Positions 1 through 11,040 of a DNA stretch of 64,000 bases are shown here, piece by piece. Positions within the stretch are counted from its first letter, which is position 1. Every line of letters begins with the position of its first letter. The notes under the pieces are model-generated. The model had not been told where the DNA came from, did no database searches, and was given only the letters and a program-made list of their open reading frames with translations. Where the stretch lies: the NCBI RefSeq assembly GCF_958295425.1, contig NC_081149.1:24539981-24603980 (forward strand). Reading direction: 5' to 3'. The translations under genes and the position numbers were made by a program. Source of the DNA: Solea solea. Taxonomy: Eukaryota; Chordata; Actinopteri; Pleuronectiformes; Soleidae.

Positions 1-124
1 TATTCAGCTGTTATTAGAAGTAACTACTGATGCATGTTTGCAAAAAGTAGTGCTAAGAATGTAGTTTTGATGCAGTACTTTTAAATGTTATACCATTAAA
101 TACGCACTTTTGAACCACCACCAG

Positions 125-3100
125 GTATCCATTACCTGGGCCAGCTTCATGAGAACAGCCTGCTCAGGGTCACTCTGGATCAGATCACAGATGGACAGCT
201 GCAGTTTGCACGTCTGGGGAAACACTTTGACACGCTGATCCTGGGTCAGGCTGACCAGCGCAGGTCAGACATGGTCTATTACGTCTTTGTATGGGTATTT
301 TTGTATTTGCTCGAGCAACCCTTCATCTGTTGTACTACCTTTTTTTAACTGTCATTTCCCAGGGAGTATCATATCCACGCAGGGAAGACAGAGATGGCAG
401 CGAGCTTAAAGAAGCAGTTTCCAGGAGAGGAGAAGGCCATTGATGAGTTCATGAGATTAATGAAGGTAAGAAGAGACGGAGACATTTACAATCCTATTAT
501 AATGAGAAAACCTTTATTTCACAGACAGAACTTGTGGAGTTCCTCAAGGCTCAAACCCAGGTCCGCTGACTTTGTGTCAATATTGGTTTTCACTGCTATG
601 CATTTGAGCGTTTGCAGTCTCTGTTTTTCAGATGAGAGAAAACCTTGGCTTTTCTTTATTAATAGCATTAAATGTCACTAATGTGACCTTTAGGTTAGTG
701 AACATGTTTGCACTATGACATGATTAACCTGGAAAGTTGGATAAATTATAACACTGTTGTTATCTTCATTGTTCTGTCTGCCTGATACAGTGTTACGTTC
801 ACCCTCTGGCAACTGCTGTCAGATATTTGATATTGGATATCAAATATCCTGTTTGATTCATTTTGCAGCTCGCTTCAAAGAGGACAGCACTTATCGCCAT
901 TTTGAAGATGATTCCCTACTGGCTGGTTATCTTCTTGGTCCGTACAGGCCTGTTAGCACACATCTCATCAGTGTTCAGCCTGGCGACAACCAGTCATTCA
1001 GAATTAATGTCCCGCCTCACGCAGAACAAGGACCTGCAGGCGCTGTCTGCCTACCTGTTCTATGGTGCTGGACGCACACACACACACACACACATACAGT
1101 CATAACACATCACAGAAACACACTAAACCCCCTTCAATGCTCTGGTGTCATGTTCCTCCAGGTGTCCCTCCTAAAGAGTCCAGCTTCCTCATCAACGCTC
1201 TCCTCCTTCACCACTACAAACGCGGGGCATATTACCCAAGAGGGGGCGCTAGTGAGATTGCCTTCCACATCATCCCCATCATACAGCAAGCAGGGGGTGC
1301 AGTGCTGGTCCGAGCTCCAGTACAGCGCATCCTGCTCAACCAGCAAGGGAAGGCCTACGGTGAGACCGAGGGTTGTGATTCAGCTGCCTTTTCCATCAAG
1401 TGTGCACAGCAAAACAGTCCGAGACCTTCTGCCTTTCAAGCAAAGCTATGACACACAGAGCGTTTCACTGTGAGAACACAAAGCAGAAATTCACACACAT
1501 GACAGTGGGCACAGTCACAGAAACTGAAAGAGAACGAGAAATAACTAAAGACCAAGTGTCCAAGAAGACACAGGAAACGGTCCAAAGTTCTAAGAACAAC
1601 ACAAAGTCCATAACAGAAACATGTACAGTTCAGAGAATAGTAAGAAGAACCTTGTGTGCGTTTGTGTGATAGGTGTGACCGTGTTAAAAGGCCAAGAAGA
1701 GATTGAGGTCCGTGCCCCTGTTGTCATCTCCAACGCTGGCATCTTCAACACCTACCAGAAGTTTCTTCCTCAGCATGTGCAAGAAAAACCAGGTAATGAT
1801 TGGAATGTTGGACTCTTCTCTCTTCTGATGTTTCCTATAACGTGTGTTTGTGTGCAGAGATGCAGTCACTGTTGGGGAGGGTACGTCACGGTATGGGTTC
1901 CTTCTTGGTCTTTGTGGGTCTGGACGGAACCAAAGAGGAGCTCGGCATCGTCTCTACCAACTTCTGGTTGTATAAAGACAATGACCTGGATTCACTGTAG
2001 GTTTTTACTGACTGTGTCATATTGTCTCTCTTCTGTCGTATGATGGATTTTCATGGATGTATTCCTGTGTTTGTGTGTGAAGGATGGAGCGCTACTCTTC
2101 CTTGACCAGAGATCAGGTATTAGGGAACATTCCCATGATGTTCATCACCTTTCCATCTGCTAAAGATCCCACAGCCAACATCAGGCACCCAGGTGACACA
2201 TTCAACTCTCTCCTTACTTAGGTAACGCTTGGTGACACATGACATTTTCAGTCCTGTATCTGAGCAGAAAAGTCACGGTTTATAATGTTACTTCAGTAAA
2301 AGTCTTAAAGTATGTGACATTTACTGTACTGTAGTTTTAGAAGTAAAAGTAAAAGTGTGAATGGGTGAATGGCAAAACTGTAGCGTAGAGCAGCTCATCA
2401 AGACTAGAAAAGCTCTATATAAATACAGACCATAATAGCAACTCGTCTTCCTCTGAGTAACAAAGAGAGTTAGAGGAAATGTAGTGAGAGTAAAAGTTGT
2501 TAGAAATAAAAACAACAAAGTCAAGTACAGATATGTGACTTTTATACTTAAATACAGTAACTAAAGTATTTTTACAACACTGGAATGTTTTCTGTCTACA
2601 AGCTGCCATTTGCAAAGTCAAGTTTCCCATTGTAGTAGTATTATAATAATATTATAACATTACTGTAGTAACGGTTTTTATTGACTTCTTCTTCTACTGA
2701 ATTCATTTGAGTCATTTTAGTGTATGTTTGTACCAAATGTAATGGATTCTATGAGAGTTTCTGGTTCTAGTGCCTAGTGTTTGCTCACTGTGTGAACTGT
2801 TGTGTTTCTCTGCTCTCTGTGATGTTGTCCATGTACGGAGCCTTTGGCGCGATACTAATAAGATGGATTTGAATTGTTCTTCCCATCTTTGTGCAGGTAA
2901 ATCTTGTATGACTTTACTAACCATGGCTCGCTATGAGTGGTTTGAGGAATGGGAGGGGACGAAGCTTGGCAGAAGGGGACAGGACTACCTAGATATGAAA
3001 AACAGCATGGCCCAGGAGCTGCTGGACTGGGCTCTAACCATTTTCCCACAACTTCGAGACAAGGTGTTACCCCTCTGTCCCAGTCTGTGCACGTGTTACA

Positions 3101-3564
3101 CATTAAGATGAACAAAAATAAGAGCATGTTGTTCTCGCGTTGACTTGTTTCTGTGTTTGTTTGCACGTGTTAAGGTGGTGATGGTGGACGCCGCCACCCC
3201 TCTGACAAATGTCCACTATTTGGGAGCTCCAAGAGGCGAGATGTACGGCGCCGAGCATAACCTGGAGCGCTTCACCCCAGAAACGGTTGCCAAGACGCGA
3301 GCGCAGACACCAGTCGACGGATTGTACCTCACAGGTAACGCCTTTGTCAAAAACAGCTGTGACGTTGTCCAGATCCTACAGAGACTGACACGCCTGCTCC
3401 GTGTTGTGTCTGTAGGTCAGGATGTGTTCTGTAACGGCCTGGCTGGAGCCGTGCATGGAGGACTGCTCTGCGCCTCTGCTGTCCTCAATCAGATCCTTTA
3501 CATCGACCTCCTGGCCATGAAGAACCAGCTGAAACGCCAACGCACCAATGATAAGCTCTTCTAG
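125..3564 (+). CDS. retsat: Retinol saturase (all-trans-retinol 13,14-reductase), 3' part
   Basis: Ten coding exons: 125-263, 363-465, 869-1064, 1162-1359, 1673-1792, 1858-1996, 2083-2192, 2897-3063, 3175-3334 and 3416-3564. All are bounded by AG/GT and together give 492 in-frame codons plus a stop. The product resembles vertebrate RETSAT along its length, with recognisable blocks [48 protein letters not shown] and YLTGQDVF. RETSAT is an FAD/NAD(P)-dependent ER-membrane oxidoreductase of the phytoene-desaturase/CrtI type that saturates the 13,14 double bond of all-trans-retinol. Mammalian RETSAT has about 610 residues, so roughly the first 115, including the N-terminal dinucleotide-binding fold, lie left of the window. 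Positions 1-124 are intron. No break is seen. Fish can carry several RETSAT-like paralogues, and I cannot tell which this is. Confidence 0.93.
1074..1094. repeat. Short (CA)n microsatellite
   Basis: An uninterrupted CA run lies just inside a RETSAT intron, about 10 bases after the donor at 1065. Confidence 0.85.
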
Positions 3565-3582
3565 CAGCGACGCGGCTGCTGT

Positions 3583-3716
3583 GCGTGTCCGTGTGCGTGT
3601 GCGTGTGTGTGTACGTGTGCGTGTGTGTACGTGTGTGTGTACGTGTGTGTGTACGTGTGTGTGTACGTGTGTGTGTACGTGTGCGTGTGCGTGTGCGTGT
3701 GCGTGTGCGTGTACAT
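3583..3716. repeat. Compound GT / ACGTGTG / GCGTGT microsatellite in the RETSAT 3' UTR
   Basis: About 130 bases of alternating purine-pyrimidine sequence begin some 20 bases after the RETSAT stop. Blocks of (GT)n are separated at regular spacing by ACGTG, and the tract ends in GTGCGT units. Both strands stay open through it, which gives spurious Val/Cys/Arg and His/Thr/Arg reading frames. Confidence 0.9.
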
Positions 3717-4832
3717 GTAACCCACCATCTTTCATGCACTGTAAAGTCAGCCATCATGGAGCAAATGAATCTATTAGAATTTAAAATGATTGACAAATTA
3801 ATTCAGGCTGAAATGATTCCTCAAACAAATTAGGATGTTGATTTTTAGTATGACAGGTGTAGTTGAAAGGGAACTCCAAAGCTCACAATACTCATTTATG
3901 TTTCAGTAAGTATGACTATGCTTTAGTTGCCATAGATTGAAGATAGCAGTGGTGAGGAGAATATAGAAATATAGAGAAAGTGAGGGTAGGGTATGAGTAT
4001 TTTGGTGGAACTTCACAAAGGTGGACACACGCGTGACATACTTCAAATGGAGGGTTCAGAAATGGAGGAGTTTAAAACAGTTACCCAAGACAAAAGTATC
4101 AACAATCTTACATAACAAAGGACTTCATTTGAAGTGACACTCACAGCTGATTACTGTGTGAGGTGTAAATACAGCAACTGTGTGGAGAACGTGAAACACA
4201 AACACAAACTCAGGATTTAAAGATGGAGATGAAGAGAAACATGATGAAATGACCAAAGACCAGAAAACATTGGTGAAGAATTATAATATAAACCTAACTT
4301 AACCAAACTAGAACTAACAACTGCTTCTGAGGGAAGAAAGTAACAACATTTGTTTATTAAAAATGGAGATGGTGTGAAAAGAGAAATGGAAAGTGAAAGA
4401 AAGTGATTTGATTCAAACTGTCATTAAACGGTGAAAACTGACTGTGACTGGCATTCATCATGTGTGTGAACGGAACCACAGAGCGACTGTCAAACAAAAC
4501 TTTATATATTAGCTCTGAGAATCAACTGGATCACTTTTCTCTACCATTGATCATTAGATGGAAAAGTTACATATATATTATGTTTAGTTGGAGTTACAGT
4601 ATGCATTGGCCTCCGCTTCCTTAGAAGAAGTATTTTACAAACACCTTTTAGGCCAGAGACTTGCTTTACAGAGGCTGCCGACAGCAACACTCCACAAGAG
4701 GAGGAAGACTGGGGAGTGTTTCAATGGACAGGTCCTGTTACATGTTACATGTTACTAGTTCTCACGTTGGTCCTTTGAACCTGAAATAGAGAACTTTTTG
4801 GATTTATGTCAAAGTGAAAGCAGAGTGTAATG

Positions 4833-4925
4833 GAGACCATCCGGGAGCAGGAGCAGCACTTAGCAACTGAACCAGCAACCCTCCAGTTACAAGCCCAATT
4901 CCTTTCCTCTTGACTACAGGCTGTC
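4833..4925 (+). repeat. Interspersed repeat fragment (SINE-like)
   Basis: The phrase 'caaccctcc.gttacaagcc' recurs in diverged form at about 24565-24600, so the two are copies of one dispersed element. The family was not identified with certainty. Confidence 0.45.
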
Positions 4926-5257
4926 CTCTGTCACTCAGATGGGTTTTTAATGGAGAAAAGCCAATTTTGTGTCAATAATAATATATCATGTCATTAAACA
5001 GTGCGACTGCTGTTTGTGAGACAAAATGCTTCAATGATTAGTCAGTGGAAAATGTGGTTATTGTGATTGGCTATTTGACTGCTTTCATTTTGCTTGCTTT
5101 GCCAAAACTGAACATCTAAGCATTCTTATTTTTTTACTCAGCTTTGAATCCAGTTACACCTGTTGCCCTAAATATTTGTCTGTCTGTTTTCAAGACTGAA
5201 CAGATCAGCCAAGTAATAATTTTACCTGTCATCTCAAACATCCTGGGGAAAAAAAGT

Positions 5258-5306
5258 AACCCGTGACCCTCCTGAGGAGGATAAAGCAGTAGAAAATGGA
5301 AGGATG
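5258..5306 (+). repeat. SINE 3'-end remnant
   Basis: The segment reads like 'cgtgaccctcctgaggagg' followed by 'ataaagcagtagaaaatgg', the usual tail of the tRNA-derived SINE that is widespread in fishes. A related tail follows the poly-C tract at 54824. Confidence 0.55.
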
Positions 5307-6736
5307 GCTCAATCGTTAACGTATCAGCTGAAACACCTTCTGTTGGAGTGTGTTTACCAATCGCTCAAAGACAAGCATCCCTGCCGCCTTAGCATGTTTA
5401 AATCTCTGTGCTCCCTGGTGTCTTTGTTGGTTCAGTCCAGTCTGTTGCTCTGGTTTTCATGCGTTCCACGTTTCTGCTCCCTGTGTTTTTTCTGTTTGTA
5501 ATTTACTTTTTGACTTTTTTCATCCGTTTGCTTAATTAAACGTTCTTTTTCTTTCACTTTTGCTGCAAAGCGCCGCAGGCTCTGTGACACTGTGGCAGCC
5601 AGGACGTGAAACAGTCCATTCATTGAATTGTTCAGATGTTGCTGGGGTTAGTTCTTTTCCTTTGAGTAGTTAAAGGTGTGGCGTTATTGCAAAGAGGAGA
5701 GGGAATGCATTAGCGGAATCATGCACATTATTTCCTTATCAGAAATGACTCGCTGCACTTTCACTTTCTCTTATAAGCCTTAGTAACTGTGCGGTTTGTA
5801 CAGTTGTATAATAATATTTTCTAGTAACACTTTCTTTTGGCTTCTCCCGCCTCAGAGCTCACCACAGCTGGTGATCTGCATGTTTGATTTAGCAGGGTAA
5901 CATTTACCGAGACTAGGGACCGGCACTCAGCCATGGGTGTGACCCATGATAACACACACACTATATTAGGGATACACACAGACAAGAATATGCTTTAACT
6001 CACTCATAATAATAGCAACACTAATAATAATTGGTATTTGAATAGTGATTTTCACAAAGAGGGTTTATGGAACTTAATTAATTAATTTACACCACACACA
6101 GTAAAGACAGCAAATGAAAGACCTAAATAAAACATAGTGTAACGTCAAAGCATGTAAAGATGCAGGTGAACATTTAAAGGTACAGTAGGTGGGATTTGGT
6201 CAATAATTCCATAATAACTTGAGAAATTCTGCACCTCAGATTAAAATGAACATAGACCGACTTCAGAGACTGAAACATTGTAACGTTCCCCTGAACTCTG
6301 TCTCGCTACATTCTCTTGCTCTCTTTTCTCCGCTCTGTGAAACAAAAGCTTAATAAAAGTTGTCCAAACAATGACATTTTTGTGACATGGATTTGAAAGG
6401 ATTTTTGTAAATGTGTCTTTGAGAGTCACAGGTTAGAAAAAAGCTCCACACAACTAATCTTTTTTTTCTTCTCAAGAAAACCTTGGAAAACCATTTATAT
6501 TACATGTTATTTATTATTAACTGCTTATATATTAAATAATTCTTCTCTTTCAACTCTTTTATGTGCTATGGAATTGTCAAGGACTGTGTTTTTACATTTA
6601 CATTTAAATTCTCAAAGTCTCAGTGTTGTTGTCACTGAAATGCTGAACTAATCACACGTTAAAACATTATACATGAACTGATTCAAAGTAATGAGGACTA
6701 AATACACACAGACGATGGCTTTGAGTGTGTTGAGAC

Positions 6737-6742
6737 TTTATT
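6737..6742 (-). terminator. Poly(A) signal of the actinoporin-like gene
   Basis: The + strand TTTATT (AATAAA on the minus strand) lies about 250 bases past the stop codon at 6995. A second copy is near 6754. Either would give a 3' UTR of about 250 bases. Confidence 0.55.
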
Positions 6743-6994
6743 GAACTCAGATTTTATTCAAACCGTTTCAGCAGGACAGACACGTCTGTTCTGTTGTGCT
6801 CAATATAAACAAGTGAAAATGGGTGGATGAAATAAAAAAGACAATAAATACAGAATAAAGTTGTGACTTTTCAAACAGATACTGGTTCCGCTGATTACTT
6901 AGACCTCACATCAGCCATCAGCTCTAGTTAACAGTACAACATAATTGTAATGTGTACAAAATCTACACATTCATGCAGGAAATAACACATATGT

Positions 6995-7951
6995 TCACAT
7001 GTTTGCATCAGTATCACTCACTTCCACCTTTATGACAGGAGTGTGACAGTCTGACATCGTGGCCATGATGGTCACATGATCACCTCTGTAAGAAAGACCA
7101 TTTTCCTTTGCTTTGCCTCTGACAAACACTGTGTCCATTTTCTTTGACATCTCCTGAAAGAGGTCACGATTACAGGTTTTGCCGATGTCAAATACTCCCA
7201 CTGCGTACTTGTTTGACTTCCTGTTGTGGTCAAACGGCACCTTGAACAGGACGGCTATCTGCTCGCTGGCTGCCGTTGTTTCCTTATCAACGAGGTCATA
7301 GGTGAAGATGCCCACGGATCCACACGCCATGTTCGGAGTCTTCTTGAATTCCACCTCTCCGGATGAGGACTGTCCGATCGTGGGGGGCAAAGGTTTGCTG
7401 CAGCGTCCACGCCGCGTGTACATCCTTCATATAAGGCAGAAAAAACACGTGTGAGAATTTGAAATGTGAAGATTTTAACAGAGAGACGGAGAGACGGAGT
7501 CTGAACTCTGTAAACTGCTCTAAAGTCTATTGAGAAAACCATGATTTTTAGCTCAGCATGAGTTCACAGGATCTGCTGGTTTATATCACTGAGGTCAATC
7601 TCAACTCATTTGAACTTTTTGAGTGAGGCAGCAGTGGATCAAACACTCTTGTCTGCTGTGATGAAATAATTAAAGACTTTGGTGCAGACAAACAAAACAA
7701 ACATATTCTTTAGATATTGTGGACTGAAGTGGCTGCAATTGATTTGATAAAGTGAGCATTTTATTACTACTTAAATAACGTTAACACAAAAAGGAGAGAA
7801 AGTGTTACCTGGGGTTTTGAAGAGTGTAGTTGCAAGAGTTATTTTCAATCTCAATGTTGCACTGGCGATGTGTTGGTACAGCTTTAGCTATCATGCCCCC
7901 GAGTGACATCACAGTGTCAGCAATCGCAAACGCCACATCCACGATGTCCAT
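6995..7951 (-). CDS. Actinoporin-like protein (pore-forming cytolysin fold)
   Basis: Two coding exons, 7951-7809 and 7424-6995, join in phase across an AG|GTAACA donor and a GAAG acceptor and give about 190 codons, usual for the family. The N-terminal 30 residues could form an amphipathic helix, the part that inserts into membranes in sea-anemone actinoporins. A beta-sandwich region follows, with the conserved G-S-V-G-...-Y-D strand, an aliphatic-V-P-F-D loop (the family P-[WYF]-D motif), a Y-R-G-type turn and a closing I-K-V-E-V strand. There is no signal peptide. The residues after the P-F-D loop are S-N-K-Y, whereas classic anemone toxins carry an aromatic pair there, so lipid binding may differ. 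I chose the ATG at 7951; the upstream codons lie in a likely 5' UTR. Family assignment is strong, but pore activity is only inferred. Confidence 0.82.
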
Positions 7952-7968
7952 GTCCAGCTCGACCTGCT

Positions 7969-8120
7969 CAAACACAGACGAAAATATCACTGTGATTTCT
8001 GATGTTTCTCCACGTGCTGCAGATCATGCTATGAAATGAAGCTCGTCGTCCGGGGGAGTGATGACCTACCTTGTTGCTTTCACGTGGGACTCACACCTCT
8101 GAGGCACAGCTGAAAACACT
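7969..8120 (-). other. Possible 5' UTR exon and first intron of the actinoporin-like gene
   Basis: On the minus strand a CAAG|GTAGGT donor sits at 8070/8069, and a TTTGAGCAG acceptor at 7969 lies 18 bases before the chosen ATG. This suggests a non-coding first exon ending at 8070 and an intron of about 100 bases. There is no transcript evidence. Confidence 0.35.
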
Positions 8121-8236
8121 CAGTGACAGACTCGACGCATGCCGTCTTATTTATTGGGACCAAATCCATGGTCAAACCTGTTCCTCCAGGAAACTCTTTC
8201 CAAACAAGTTGGATGTCACTTTACAGTAATTGTTTA

Positions 8237-8240
<4 letters not shown>

Positions 8241-8310
<70 letters not shown>
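8241..8310. repeat. (CA)35 microsatellite
   Basis: About 70 bases of perfect CA repeat are followed by a short TACA tract. Confidence 0.95.
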
Positions 8311-8314
<4 letters not shown>

Positions 8315-10379
8315 TACACGCATTATAAATACAAATCACATGTAATAACATGCATAATATGTTTGATATTGGGCACCGGATATCACACACACTGGCGTGT
8401 TACAGTGTCTGCACTATGTTGTTGTTGTATGCGTGTGAACGTCAATGAGACTCCAGCTGCGTCAAGCTCTGAGATCTGTTGCCTTTAATTACATGAGACT
8501 TAACTCATTGGGAAATTCCCAATACTTTCGATTTCACAACCTAATACAGTATTACAGAAGTTTAAACTACTTAATTGGGTGTTACAAGAAAGGCCTTTGA
8601 GGAAAACTGGAAAAGCAAACATTCATGATAGATAGAGCATGGTCTTCTTTTCTTGTCTTTCCAGGCAAGATGACTTGTGAGGCTTGATTGGACTGTTTCA
8701 TTTGTCAATACAATAAATGAATTTATTGATTATTGTTATTATTGTGTACATTTTGGCTTTGTTAATTCCCTGCTATCCTCCCCCTCTCCTCACATTGGTG
8801 CAGTGATACAGTCTCATGGTTCAAGGGAAAATCACTGCTGCACACGTTCCTCTGTTTGATGATGAAGGTGCACAGAGGGTGGCTTGTATCGTCCTTCAAT
8901 GTCCACTTTTCAGCCACGACCAGAGACTCCGACTCCATGCCGACCACAGTCACCTTTTTGTTGTGTCGCCCACCTGTGATGGGTGTGATGACCGGAGCTT
9001 ATCCCTGCTGACCTGAGGTGAGAGGCAGGATAGACGCTGCACAGGTCACCAGTCTTTCCCAGGGTCAACATTCACTCTGTCACGTCTGGGCTTATGGGGG
9101 GAAACGTGATGGGCACAACCTGAACGTGATGGGTTACCACACTCTGTACATTTACATGACATTAGACAAAAAGGAAATTAGTGAGTTAGTTCAACTACAA
9201 TGTGACCTTTAAAATATGTGTAAATATGTTGGTGCCACTGAAATTGAACTAGATCAAATGTCTCATAGTCAGACTTACACACACAGATAGCATCTATCTG
9301 TGGAGATGCTGCACTTTGTATAATAACCAAATAACCGTAAAAATAACCATAACCATTTTTGTGAGGACTCTCTCATGTCAGTTACATTCAAATTAAAGCC
9401 AGTTATTGCACTTAAATAGGTTGCATACCCCAGTTAAAGAGATTTATCAAAATACATGATTGTTTTTTGCTAAATCTGTTGCCTTATAACTTTTAACATA
9501 GATACTAATTAATAGAGCTCTTTTTATCTGAAGTCAGATAATCCACAAACTGGAAACGTTTGTCATTTTCCTTCCATCTTTATCCGCACGATTGTGTGAC
9601 TCATGGTAACAATAATTCAAATACAGGACTATGATTCAATCAAACTGCCGAAACTACAAAAACTAACTTCCTTTTATTTGCAAAGCATTTTCTTCTCACA
9701 CACACACACCTTTTTTGAAGCAAGGTGATGATGTAAGAGCTGTATTGAAATGTTGTTGTTTTTATACATTAATAATTCATTTGAAACATGTTAAAACAAG
9801 ACAAAGGAAGTTTTCTTACCCTTCTTTTAGGGTTACTGCAGTTGCAGTAAGATGTTTCATAAATCCTTTACATGACGAGGGAGGAAATAAAACCTGCTGA
9901 CTGGCACTTTTTCCCTGACCACAAAATCCTCAATGGGAAAAGTAAGAAATGGGGAAAACACAGTAAAAGAAATTAGACAAATGAATATCACAGCTGTGAG
10001 GAATGGCTTTAATCAGGTATTTTACCTTGTGCTATGTTTCAGTACATACAGTAAAGTGTCTGTATAAGATGTCTGACTGATTATTAGGCCCCTTTTAAAG
10101 CAGGACTTTAAAATGAGGTGCTACTCTACAGTTTGATAATCAATCTTTAGAAAAAGGCTCACTCATTTACATAATATTATTTTATACACAAATAATCCAC
10201 GTTTAAGAAATTCAAGATTCACCATGCCTTTAATTGTCATCGTAAGAAGGATAAATGTAATGAATTGCTGCACGTTTTTGATTTTTTTTGACATTGTTTA
10301 TCTATTTATTTAAACTGGAACTCCCTCTTAAATGTATTTATTAATTTTATATTTTTTATACTTTTATTGTATGCTTTTT
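8311..10379. other. Intergenic spacer upstream of SMARCE1
   Basis: AT-rich DNA with no recognised exon. A reverse-oriented SINE relic lies near 9005-9095. The short open frames here are not conserved-looking. Confidence 0.6.
9005..9095 (-). repeat. Degraded SINE, reverse orientation
   Basis: The phrase 'gaggcaggatagacgctgc' followed by 'acaggtcaccagtctttccc' is the diverged reverse complement of the 3' half of the SINE at 56415 ('gactggcgaactgtccaggg', then 'tgtaccccgcct'). Confidence 0.5.
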
Positions 10380-10479
10380 ATGTGAAAGGGTCACTTCCGC
10401 CGGAAAAAAGCCAACGCTTCCGGTCTGCGCAAGAAAGGCGGATGAAGCGGCCCCAACACCGGGAACAAAGGACTGTAGA
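10380..10479 (+). promoter_or_regulatory. SMARCE1 promoter and non-coding first exon
   Basis: A short GC-rich block in AT-rich surroundings has two ETS-type sites (CACTTCCGCCGGAA and GCTTCCGG) and no TATA box, as expected for a housekeeping promoter. It is followed by a likely untranslated exon ending at 10479 before a GTGAGT donor. Exon 2 (10989-11047) carries the ATG. Confidence 0.65.
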
Positions 10480-11040
10480 GTGAGTACTTTTACATTGATT
10501 TCATGATAATTTCAATAAAAAGTTAATTTGGAATTGTGTAGAATTTGGTGTTAAATCACTTCAATGTTTTCCTTTAATACATGTAGCTCGTATGGGTCGC
10601 TAAATTCATGTTGTATGAAGCTAGCTTGAACTGGTCCTCGTCCGTTTAGTGTAGCGTCAACAGCGAGGTTAATTCAAACACTTTACATCCGTATGTTCGA
10701 ACTCGTGCTGTGTCCAAATGCACTGTTGTTCTAAAATTAAAGTAATAAAAAACATTTTACGAAATTATAGTAACAACATTATTGTGGGCTTAACGTTCTT
10801 TTGTGTTAACAGGTTTGGCTAATAGGCCAGGCCTGGTAAGCTAGTTTTAGGCCCCGTCTGCCGTTGTTGTCATTGATGAATATTCAGTCCATTTCTGGGT
10901 CTTTTACTGGGTCAATGTTCCTTACTTTGTACTAACTCGTTTATTTGTGGCTGATTTATTAACATAAATGCATATGGTTTGTGTTTAGGTGAAACAATAT
11001 GAGAATAGATTGATCCGCTCTTCACGAGTCTGCAGCCACG

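Larger units (their letters stand above)
3717..6736. other. Intergenic spacer, no gene recognised
   Basis: This AT-rich DNA probably starts with the rest of the RETSAT 3' UTR. I see no exon with conserved coding content on either strand. It holds small repeat relics: a tRNA/SINE-like fragment near 4833-4925 that recurs near 24540, and a SINE 3' tail near 5258-5306. Confidence 0.6.

Noticed and set aside
757..1473. A 238-codon plus-strand open frame.
   Set aside because: It runs through RETSAT exons 869-1064 and 1162-1359 in a wrong frame and across a CA repeat; the correct frame gives the RETSAT protein.
3376..3796. Minus-strand frames rich in His, Thr, Val and Arg.
   Set aside because: Translations of the GT/ACGTG repeat and antisense of the last RETSAT exon.
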